Below, in pieces: positions 43,708-50,732 of a DNA stretch of 64,000 bases (position 1 is its first letter; each line of letters opens with the position of its first letter). The notes beneath the pieces were generated by a model. The model searched no databases, was not told the DNA's origin, and worked only from the letters and a program-made list of their open reading frames with translations. The stretch covers positions 744,001-808,000 of the forward strand of contig CAVSMR010000011.1 of NCBI GenBank assembly GCA_963729115.1, read 5' to 3'. This DNA is from Actinophytocola sp963729115 (GTDB lineage Bacteria > Actinomycetota > Actinomycetes > Mycobacteriales > Pseudonocardiaceae). The position numbers and the translations under genes are program-made.

Positions 43708-43718
43708 GGCTAACCTTA
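43700..43718 (-). promoter_or_regulatory. IdeR/DtxR iron box over the SIP start
   Basis: TTAGGCATGGCTAACCTTA agrees with the IdeR consensus TTAGGTTAGGCTAACCTAA at 15 of 19 positions. It spans the start codon (CAT at 43705-43707). The position and the iron function of the gene make this a confident site. Confidence 0.8.
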
Positions 43719-43738
43719 GCTGACGCCACGCACGCGAG

Positions 43739-44188
43739 CTACGGCCGGCCGCGCACCGGGTAGGTCTTCTCGATGGTGGCCAGCGCGCCGGCCATCGCCG
43801 GGATGTCGGACTGGTCGAGGCCGGGAATGGCGAACGCCAGCCGGTTGCCGCTCGCCGGCTCGTCGTCGAGCACGCCGGTCACCTCCAGCGATCCGTCCGG
43901 CCGGCAGACCACGGTGAGCGTGATCCACTGCTCCATCGACTCGAGCACCGCCTCGCCGGTGCGCTCGCGGTCGATCCGCTCCAGCCCGCGCCGGAACGTG
44001 CGCAGCTCGTCGATCCGCAACCCCGCACCGATGTCCGCGGTGTAGCCACCCAGGCGGGCCGAGATCGGGCTGACGAGCCAGTTGCCGTCCCAGTAGTCGT
44101 CGCTGCCGGGGTACATCAGGCCGAGCACCCGGACCGTCACGTGGTCGGCCCTGGCGCGGCCGATCACCACCTCGGGAGGTTCGGTCAC
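43739..44188 (-). CDS. WapI-like immunity protein
   Basis: The 149-aa protein contains SDDYWDGNWLVSPISARLGG near residue 30, the recognised pattern of WapI-family immunity proteins, followed by an alternating helix/strand body. These proteins neutralise the toxin tip of WapA/YD-repeat proteins. No toxin gene is nearby, so it is an orphan, either protective against neighbours or reused. GTG 44188 is chosen because the frame further upstream is not protein-like. Confidence 0.5.
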   Translation of the reverse strand: MTEPPEVVIGRARADHVTVRVLGLMYPGSDDYWDGNWLVSPISARLGGYTADIGAGLRIDELRTFRRGLERIDRERTGEAVLESMEQWITLTVVCRPDGSLEVTGVLDDEPASGNRLAFAIPGLDQSDIPAMAGALATIEKTYPVRGRP

Positions 44189-44217
44189 ACCGCGATACTG
44201 CCACCAGGACGGTCGGG

Positions 44218-44703
44218 TCAGCCGCGGATTCGGCGCAGGCGCGCGATCAGCTCCACCGTCTCGATGCCACACAGCTCCGCCATGCGCTCGAGGGCGGTGA
44301 TGTCCAGGCTGACCTCCGGCTGCCCGTGGCCGTGGTACTCGGCCAGCTTGCCCTTCGCCCACTGGCGCAGGGGCTGCAGCGCGGCCTGGTCGTCGCGGAC
44401 GACCTCCCGCAGGTCGATGGCGAGGCGGCCGACCGGGGCCTCGCCGAACGCGCGCTGGTGCACCTGGGCCAGCAGCTCCTGCGGCGCGATGTCGAGCGCG
44501 AGGCAGATCTCGACGAACCGGATCACCGAGCACTGCCGGGTGGCGAGCTCGTAGGTGGCGAGCGTCTGGATGGAGATGCCGCTGCGCAGGCGTTCGCTGA
44601 GGTCCCGGCGCGTCCAGCCGCGCATCCTGCGCGCGTGCCGCATCTCGTCTCCGAGTACACGCCGGTAATTCGCCGTGTCCAGCTGCTGCACGATTCCTCG
44701 CAC
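44218..44703 (-). CDS. XRE-family transcriptional regulator
   Basis: The 161-aa protein has an N-terminal helix-turn-helix (MRGWTRRDLSERLRSGISIQ then TLATYELATRQCSV) and an acidic helical C-terminal part rich in Leu. It resembles actinobacterial XRE regulators of the BldD-like group in length and layout, but I cannot name a target. It is divergent from the esterase gene at 44925, a possible target. Confidence 0.75.
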   Translation of the reverse strand: MRGIVQQLDTANYRRVLGDEMRHARRMRGWTRRDLSERLRSGISIQTLATYELATRQCSVIRFVEICLALDIAPQELLAQVHQRAFGEAPVGRLAIDLREVVRDDQAALQPLRQWAKGKLAEYHGHGQPEVSLDITALERMAELCGIETVELIARLRRIRG

Positions 44704-44924
44704 TTCCCGAAATACCCTGCTCCCGGCGAATGTACGTCAGCCGCCACGCCGACGACCTGCCGAAAGTCGCCGCGTGTCGGGAAACCACTCGCTCAGGTGA
44801 CGCATTTCGAATTTGCCGATCCAGGGCATTACCGCGGCCTTCCGGCTCCTCGACCCGAGACGGCCGCGCCGGGACAATTGGCAGCCGGTGTGGTGTCCCG
44901 AACCGTTCGAGCAGTGGAGGTCTG

Positions 44925-45827
44925 ATGTCGGTCCTGAGCAGGCCGCCGGTCGCGGCCGTCGTGGCGCGCGTGCTGCAGGGGCTGGTCGCCGCGTCGGCCG
45001 GGGTGATCACCCGGCAGCGGGCCAAGGTGTTCCCCGAGATTCCCGGCGCCACGACGGACATCACGATCCCGGCGGCGGTCGCGCCCGCGCGGGCGCGGGT
45101 CTACCGACCGCCGGGCGCCGAGCCGGCGGCCGTGTTCGTCAACTTCCACGGCGGCGGGTTCGTCCTGCCGGGCACGTGGCTGGACGACCCGCTGTGCCGG
45201 TACCTGGCCGCCGAGGCCGGGGTCGTGGTCGTCAACGTCGACTACGTCGTGGCGCCGCGGTACCGGTTCCCCGCACCGGTCCGCCAGGCGTTCGAGGTCG
45301 TCCGCTGGGTGGCCGCGCAGGACGGCTGGGACGGCGGGCGGCTCGTGGTCGGCGGGCAGAGCGCCGGCGGCTCGCTCGCGGCCGCGGTGGCCCGGTTGGC
45401 GCTGGAGGAGGCCGGACCGCCGATCGCGTTGCAGGTCCTGCACTACGCGCCACTGGACCTCACGACGCCGGCCCGCGACAAGCCCGCCGGGACCGCGAAA
45501 CCGTTGCTGCGCCCGTGGATGGGCGAGGTGTTCGACGCCGCGTACCTGCCGGACCCGCGCGTGCGGGCGGACCGCCTGGTCTCCCCCGCCGGCCCGGCCG
45601 ACACCGCCGACCTGACCGGGATCGCTCCCGCCCTGGTGATCACCGCGGCGTACGACCGGCTGCGCGCAGAGGGCGTGCGGTACGCCGAACGCCTGCGCGC
45701 GGCGGGCGCGCTCGCCGCCCATCACGACGTGCCGCGCGCGGACCACGGCTACGACATCGGCGACCCCGCCACGGCCCGCGAGACCTACGCGCTGATCGCC
45801 CGCCACGTGCGCGAGGCGACCGGTTGA
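44925..45827 (+). CDS. Alpha/beta hydrolase, hormone-sensitive-lipase type
   Basis: The 300-aa protein has the HSL/esterase signature: oxyanion motif HGGGF, nucleophile GQSAGGSLA, an acid in AAYDRLRAE and His in RADHGYDIG. It should hydrolyse short acyl esters or acetylated natural products. ATG 44925 has GGAGG at the right distance. The adjacent XRE gene lies on the other strand with a 221-bp shared promoter region. Confidence 0.85.
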   Translation: MSVLSRPPVAAVVARVLQGLVAASAGVITRQRAKVFPEIPGATTDITIPAAVAPARARVYRPPGAEPAAVFVNFHGGGFVLPGTWLDDPLCRYLAAEAGVVVVNVDYVVAPRYRFPAPVRQAFEVVRWVAAQDGWDGGRLVVGGQSAGGSLAAAVARLALEEAGPPIALQVLHYAPLDLTTPARDKPAGTAKPLLRPWMGEVFDAAYLPDPRVRADRLVSPAGPADTADLTGIAPALVITAAYDRLRAEGVRYAERLRAAGALAAHHDVPRADHGYDIGDPATARETYALIARHVREATG

Positions 45828-45917
45828 CGGCACGCCCGGCGTGGTTGACGATTGGCGAGCACGCCTACCTACTCGTGAGTAGTGTGCAGCCGCCGTCACC
45901 GATGCCGGGAGAAAGCC

Positions 45918-46784
45918 ATGCCACGCCGCCTGCTCGCGTCCGCCGCCGCCCTCGCCGTCTCCGCCGCCTCTGCCGCCGCCCTCGTCGCGATCTCACCGGC
46001 CGCGCAGGCCGCCGACCCACTGGCCTACGTCGCGCTCGGCGACTCCTACAGCGCCGCGTCCGGCGTGCTGCCGCCCGACCCGGCCGCCCCCCTGCTGTGC
46101 CTGCGCTCCAGCCGGAACTACCCGCACGTGCTCGCGTCGCAGACGGGCGCGCGGCTGACCGACGTCACGTGCGGCGCGGCCGAGACCAAGCACTTCACCA
46201 CCGCGCAGTACCCCGGCGTCGCGCCGCAGGTCGACGCGCTCGGCGCGGGCACCGACCTGGTGACGATGACGATCGGAGGCAACGACAGCGGCGTGTTCAT
46301 CGGCGCGATCCTCGCCTGCGGGGTGGCCGGCATCGCGACGCTCGGGCACGGCAGCCCGTGCAAGAACCTGTACGGCTCGCACTTCGAGGACACCGTCCGC
46401 ACGACGACCTACCCCGCACTCGTGAGCGGGCTGGCGGCGGTCCGGGCCAGGGCACCGCAGGCGCGCGTGGCGATCATCGGCTACCCGTGGATCGTCCCGG
46501 CGACCGGCGGCTGCTTCGACAAGATGCCGATCGCGACCGGGGACGTGCCCTACCTGCGCTCGCTGCAGGCCACCCTCAACGACGCCGTCCGCCGGGCCGC
46601 CGCCGCGACCGGGGCGACCTATGTGGACATGAACGGCGTGTCCGACGGGCACGACGCCTGCCAGCGCCCGGGCGTGCGGTGGATCGAGCCCGTCCTGCAG
46701 ACCACCAACCCCGTCGTCGTGCACCCCAACGCACTGGGCGAAGCCCAGCTGGCCGCGCAGGCGAAGGCCGTGCTCGGCCTCTGA
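45918..46784 (+). CDS. Secreted SGNH/GDSL-type esterase
   Basis: The 288-aa protein has a Sec signal peptide cleaved after AAQA (about residue 32) and SGNH blocks: GDSYS, GGND, and the Asp/His pair is represented by VVHPNALG at the end. Several Cys pairs suggest disulfides, as in the secreted Streptomyces lipases of this group. It would cleave lipid or aryl esters outside the cell. ATG 45918 has GGGAGAAAG upstream. Confidence 0.9.
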   Translation: MPRRLLASAAALAVSAASAAALVAISPAAQAADPLAYVALGDSYSAASGVLPPDPAAPLLCLRSSRNYPHVLASQTGARLTDVTCGAAETKHFTTAQYPGVAPQVDALGAGTDLVTMTIGGNDSGVFIGAILACGVAGIATLGHGSPCKNLYGSHFEDTVRTTTYPALVSGLAAVRARAPQARVAIIGYPWIVPATGGCFDKMPIATGDVPYLRSLQATLNDAVRRAAAATGATYVDMNGVSDGHDACQRPGVRWIEPVLQTTNPVVVHPNALGEAQLAAQAKAVLGL

Positions 46785-46859
46785 GCCTCCCGGTCAGGCG
46801 CGGGCGCTGCCGGTGACCTGCGGAATCCCCCCACCTCGCGCGGCGTTGACACAGCGGAG

Positions 46860-47408
46860 GTGGTCGACACGACAACCAGGATCACGCACTGCGTCGGCTG
46901 CGGGGACGAGCTCGACCCGGAGCGCGTGGCGCACGGCTACACCTACTGCCTGAAGGACGGCTGCCAGGCGCGGTACCGCCGCGGCCTGACCATCACGACG
47001 GTCGGGGTGAACAAGGGCGCCGACACCGTCATCGTCGGCGACGAGGACGAGGTCCGGCGCCGCGGCGAGACGGGCGAGCTCGCCCGCAAGGACACCGGCC
47101 TCGGCCTGGACTACGGCTCGCTGCGGGCCGGCAACACCGGCACCGGCCCCGCCCGCGCGGCGCGGGAGGCGGTACCACCCGGCGACGACCGGCCGACCGA
47201 AGGCCGGCGCGCGCCGCAGCCGGCCACGCCCCGGCGCGCACCGCGGCGACCCTGGACCCCGCAGCAGGAGCAGCTCGTCCGGCTCTACCACGACATGGGC
47301 CTGAGTCCGCGCGCGATCGCGGAGCGGGCCGGGCGGAACAACCCGCGCCTGCACATCACCGAGCGGCTCGTCGTCCAGATCCTGTCCGCGCCACCGTCCC
47401 GCCCGTGA
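46860..47408 (+). CDS. Zinc-ribbon and HTH-like hypothetical protein
   Basis: The 182-aa product begins with a ribbon-like motif (CVGC, then C-x4-C about 17 residues later), followed by a Pro/Arg-rich linker and a helical end (WTPQQEQLVRLYHDMGLSPR, then AIAERAGRNN) that looks like a helix-turn-helix. It may be a DNA-binding protein. GTG 46860 has GGAG close upstream, too close to be ideal. I do not recognise a named family. Confidence 0.6.
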   Translation: MVDTTTRITHCVGCGDELDPERVAHGYTYCLKDGCQARYRRGLTITTVGVNKGADTVIVGDEDEVRRRGETGELARKDTGLGLDYGSLRAGNTGTGPARAAREAVPPGDDRPTEGRRAPQPATPRRAPRRPWTPQQEQLVRLYHDMGLSPRAIAERAGRNNPRLHITERLVVQILSAPPSRP

Positions 47409-47425
47409 GCCGGTAGAAAGGGAGC

Positions 47426-47911
47426 ATGGCGATTCCCCTGTGGCCGACCGACATGGCCCGCTGGGCCGGGCGGACGGCGTCGGCCGCGATCTCCGTGCCG
47501 GCGCGCGTGCTGGACCTGCTGAGCGCCGCGGAGTCGGTGGTAGCCCGGTCCGACGCGCTCGTGCGCCGCACCGAGCGCGTCATCGAGGACGCGCAGGAGA
47601 CCGTGGCGGACGCCCGGCGCGTGACCCGGGCCGTCGAGGAGCAGGTCGAGGCGGCGCGGCCGCTGCTGCGCTTCGCCGAGGAGTTCAGCGCGCACGAGGT
47701 GAGCGCCGCGATCAAGCTGGTCGACGAGCTCCCCCGGCTGGCCGCCCACATGACCGAGGACATCATGCCGATCCTCGCCACGCTCGACCGGGTCGGCCCG
47801 GACATCCACGAACTGCTGGAGGTCGCGAACGACGTCCGGCAGGCCATCCTCGGCATCCCCGGGTTCGACTTCTTACGCCGGCGCGGCGAGGACAAGGGCG
47901 AGCGGGACTGA
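47426..47911 (+). CDS. Small helical protein, function unknown
   Basis: The 161-aa protein is mostly long amphipathic helix, with heptads through residues about 30-125 and a C-terminal charged tail. It resembles small actinobacterial proteins of unknown role placed before S4-domain genes. ATG 47426 has AAAGGGAG upstream. It is followed after only 2 nt by the S4 protein gene, so the two are probably cotranscribed. Confidence 0.65.
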   Translation: MAIPLWPTDMARWAGRTASAAISVPARVLDLLSAAESVVARSDALVRRTERVIEDAQETVADARRVTRAVEEQVEAARPLLRFAEEFSAHEVSAAIKLVDELPRLAAHMTEDIMPILATLDRVGPDIHELLEVANDVRQAILGIPGFDFLRRRGEDKGERD

Positions 47912-47913
47912 GC

Positions 47914-48273
47914 ATGGAGAGCACGCGGGTGGACCGCTGGCTGTGGGCGGTCCGGCTGACCAAGACCCGCACGGACGCCACCGCGGCGTGCCGGGCCGGG
48001 CACGTGCGCGTCAACGACCGCCCCGCCAAGCCGGCGACGACCGTGGCCGCGGGCGACGAGGTGCGTATCCGGGTGGCTGGCAGCACCCGGATCGTCGACG
48101 TGGTGCGGGTGATCGAGAAGCGGGTCGGCGCGCCGGTGGCCGCCGAGTGCCTCATCGACCGCACCCCCAAGGCGCCGCCGGAAGAAGCGGTCCCCGTCGC
48201 GCGGCGCGACCGCGGCGCGGGCCGGCCCACGAAACGCGACCGCCGGCTGCTCGACAAGTTCCGCACCCGCTGA
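47914..48273 (+). CDS. S4-domain RNA-binding protein (Hsp15/HslR-like)
   Basis: The 119-aa protein has an N-terminal S4 domain (RVDRWLWAVRLTKTRTDA, CRAGHVRVNDRPAKP) and a basic tail (RPTKRDRRLLDKF). Hsp15-type proteins bind stalled 50S subunits carrying peptidyl-tRNA and help recycle them. The start ATG 47914 lies 2 nt after the upstream stop. Confidence 0.85.
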   Translation: MESTRVDRWLWAVRLTKTRTDATAACRAGHVRVNDRPAKPATTVAAGDEVRIRVAGSTRIVDVVRVIEKRVGAPVAAECLIDRTPKAPPEEAVPVARRDRGAGRPTKRDRRLLDKFRTR

Positions 48274-48367
48274 CTTCCCACGATCCGGAAACCGCCAGGA
48301 CGACTGTCGGTGGCGTCACGGAGGATGCGCCCATGACCCCCACGCCAACCGGGGAGGCGGATGCCCC

Positions 48368-49279
48368 ATGACGACGATGCGCGCGGATCGGGCCGGGGCG
48401 GGTCCGTTCCCGCGGTTCCCCCTCGCCGCGGCAACCACACATGCTCTGGGTGCCATGCCGCCGCCCATGCAGGTGCTGGGCGGCATCGTCTGCGTCCAGG
48501 TCGGCGCGGCGATGGCGAAGCAGCTGTTCGGTGCCGTCGGCAGCTCGGGGACCGTCGCGTTGCGGCTGTTCTTCGCGGCGCTGGTGCTGCTCGTGGTGTG
48601 GCGCCCGTCGCTGCGCCTGGACCGGCGGACGTGGGCGGTCGTCGCCGCGTACGGCGCGGTGCTCGGCGCGATGAACCTGACGTTCTACCTCGCACTCGCC
48701 CAGGCCCCGCTCGGCATCGTGGTCACGATCGAGTTCCTCGGCCCGCTGTCGGTCGCGATCGCCGGCTCGCGGCGGTGGCTGGACGGCCTGTGGGCCCTGC
48801 TCGCGGCGGGCGGGGTCGTGCTGCTGACGGAGACCCGCGGCGACGTGCACCTGGCCGGCATCCTGTTCGCCCTGGCCGCGGCGGTCTGCTGGGCGACCTA
48901 CATCCTGCTCAGCGCGGCGCTCGGCCGGCACACCAGCGACGGCGGCGGGCTGGCGCTGGCCATGACCGTCGCGGCCGTGCTCGTGGCGCCGGTGGGCATC
49001 GCCGGGGCGGGCTCGGCGCTGGTCGAGCCGTGGGTGCTGGCGGTCGCGCTGGGGGTGGCGTTGCTGTCCTCGGTCATCCCGTACTCGCTGGAGCTGGAGG
49101 CGCTGCGCCGCATCCCGCCGAAGGTGTTCGGCGTCCTGATGAGCCTCGAACCGGCGGTCGCGGCCATGGTCGGTCTGGTGATATTGGGCGAGGTTCTCGT
49201 CCCGGTCCAGTGGGTCGCCATCCTCCTGGTGGTCGCGGCATCGGTGGGCGCGACCCGCATGGCCCGACCGGAACCCTGA
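48368..49279 (+). CDS. EamA/RhtA-type transporter
   Basis: The 303-aa protein has ten hydrophobic helices in two EamA halves, with the RhtA-like signatures GPLSVAIAGSRR and SSVIPYSLELEALRR. RhtA exports threonine/homoserine; the substrate here is unknown. ATG 48368 has GGGGAGG upstream and overlaps the stop of a possible 12-codon ORF from 48333 (MTPTPTGEADAP) with its own GGAGG. It is convergent with the conservon. Confidence 0.85.
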   Translation: MTTMRADRAGAGPFPRFPLAAATTHALGAMPPPMQVLGGIVCVQVGAAMAKQLFGAVGSSGTVALRLFFAALVLLVVWRPSLRLDRRTWAVVAAYGAVLGAMNLTFYLALAQAPLGIVVTIEFLGPLSVAIAGSRRWLDGLWALLAAGGVVLLTETRGDVHLAGILFALAAAVCWATYILLSAALGRHTSDGGGLALAMTVAAVLVAPVGIAGAGSALVEPWVLAVALGVALLSSVIPYSLELEALRRIPPKVFGVLMSLEPAVAAMVGLVILGEVLVPVQWVAILLVVAASVGATRMARPEP

Positions 49280-49291
49280 TCTCGGCGTCCA

Positions 49292-49897
49292 TCAGCCCTG
49301 CGCGGCGCCGACGGCCTCGGACTGGACGCGGAACGTGTTGTGCAGGACCGCCAGCAGCGCGTCGCGGACCGAGAGCTTGTTCCGGGCGTCGAAGGTGATC
49401 AGCGGGACCGAGTGGCTCACCGCGAGGGCCCATCGGACGTCCTCCAGGTGGTGGGCCAGCACGCCTTCGAACAGGTTGACCGCCACCACGAAGGGCAGGC
49501 CCGCCTTCTCGAAGTAGTCGACGGCCGGATAGCAGTCGTCGATGCGGCGGGTGTCCACGATGACCAGCGCGCCGAGGGCGCCGTGCACGATGTCGCGCCA
49601 CATGAAGCCGAAGCGGTCCTGCCCGGGCGTGCCGAACAGGTACAGCTTGACCTCCTCGTCGATCGTGATGCAGCCGAAGTCCAGCGCCACCGTGGTGGTG
49701 GTCTTCCCCGGCGTGAGGTCGCTCTGGTCGACGTCCACGCCCGCGGTCGTCATCGCCGCCTCGGTGCGCAGGGGCTTGATCTCCGAGATCGCCCCCACCG
49801 CGGTCGTCTTGCCGACCCCGAACCCACCGGCGATGACGATCTTCACCGGCGTCGGGGTGCGGCGCAAACCCGCTTCAGTGGATTGTTTCGAGTCCAC
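49292..49897 (-). CDS. cvnD: CvnD-type small GTPase of a conservon
   Basis: The 201-aa protein has the GTPase fold: Walker A GGFGVGKTT, a switch region ending FGTPGQDRF, and VAVNLFEG in place of NKxD, as in the CvnD family. It acts as the last partner of the conservon signalling module in Streptomyces-type actinomycetes. The start overlaps the end of cvnC by 23 bp. Gene order cvnA-B-C-D is standard. Confidence 0.9.
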   Translation of the reverse strand: MDSKQSTEAGLRRTPTPVKIVIAGGFGVGKTTAVGAISEIKPLRTEAAMTTAGVDVDQSDLTPGKTTTTVALDFGCITIDEEVKLYLFGTPGQDRFGFMWRDIVHGALGALVIVDTRRIDDCYPAVDYFEKAGLPFVVAVNLFEGVLAHHLEDVRWALAVSHSVPLITFDARNKLSVRDALLAVLHNTFRVQSEAVGAAQG

Positions 49898-50252
49898 GAA
49901 TGACCCTTTCGATCATGCCGAGATCCTGGCCGAGTGTCGCGGAGGGACGCCGCACAACCACGTAACCGAGGGCGGCCAGGTCCGCCACCAGCACGCGTGC
50001 GACCCCGATGTGCAACCGCAGCAACGCTGCGATCTCCGCCACGGACATCGTGGTACGGCAGAGCTCCACGATGTCCCTGTGTTCAAACGTGAGACTGCTC
50101 GGCGACGTCGCACCCTGCGAGCTCGTCGCCACCTGCGCCTCGATCTCGATCGATTCGTCCACCGGCTGCGAGCGGCCGGACGTGAGCAGGTAGGGCCGGA
50201 CGCCAGACACGTCAGGACCCGGTTCCTCGGAAGGCGGTAAAGGACGGTTCAT
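49875..50252 (-). CDS. cvnC: CvnC-type DUF742 protein
   Basis: The 125-aa protein matches DUF742: VRPYLLTSGRSQP near the N-terminus, EHRDIVELC and SVAEIAALLRLHIGVARVLV with a helix-turn-helix-like end. It is the middle partner of the conservon. ATG 50252 lies 2 bp from the stop of cvnB; the residues further upstream in the frame overlap cvnB and are not used. Confidence 0.85.
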   Translation of the reverse strand: MNRPLPPSEEPGPDVSGVRPYLLTSGRSQPVDESIEIEAQVATSSQGATSPSSLTFEHRDIVELCRTTMSVAEIAALLRLHIGVARVLVADLAALGYVVVRRPSATLGQDLGMIERVIRGLETIH

Positions 50253-50254
50253 CG

Positions 50255-50689
50255 TTACGCCCCGGAGTATGTCCTGAGCTCTTCGATGAGCTGCGGCGTC
50301 AGCACGGCGCTCGCCCGGTTGGCGAACATCGCCATCTCGTAGGCGATCGTACCGAGACCGGCGTCCTTGGACGCGAGCACACCGAGGGAGCAGCCGATGC
50401 TGATCGTGCACACCAGCAGGTAGCCGCGCTCCATCTCGATGATGATCTTGTCTGGGTTGCCCATCGGGTGGCTTTCCGAGACACCGTTGGCCAGGCCGAG
50501 CATCGCCGATGCGATCGCGGCCAGCCGGTCGGCGTTCTGCCGCGTGAGCTCCGAGGACATCGCGATCAGCAGGCCGTCCGCGGAGACGGTGATCGCCGCG
50601 ATGGCGCCGGCGGTGTTCTGCGCGAAACGAGCAACCAACCAGTTGAAGTTCTGCGCTTCGACGCTGGCTGCGGTCACGGGCTTCGTCAT
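50255..50689 (-). CDS. cvnB: CvnB-type roadblock/LC7 protein
   Basis: The 144-aa protein is a roadblock/LC7 domain protein (FNWLVARFAQNTAGAIAAIT, then VSADGLLIAMSSEL), with the usual GCSLGVLASKDAGLGTIAYE segment. It regulates the partner GTPase CvnD. ATG 50689 is chosen over GTG 50701 because GGAG precedes it by 6 nt. Confidence 0.85.
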   Translation of the reverse strand: MTKPVTAASVEAQNFNWLVARFAQNTAGAIAAITVSADGLLIAMSSELTRQNADRLAAIASAMLGLANGVSESHPMGNPDKIIIEMERGYLLVCTISIGCSLGVLASKDAGLGTIAYEMAMFANRASAVLTPQLIEELRTYSGA

Positions 50690-50732
50690 CTGGTGCTCCA
50701 CTTCATCGAGTCGTTCCGGCAGCGCACGACGG

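Noticed and set aside
48333..48371. 12-codon ORF before the EamA gene as a regulatory leader
   Set aside because: It has a GGAGG and an ATGA overlap, but the EamA gene has its own good ribosome site, so coupling is not needed. Noted in that entry only.
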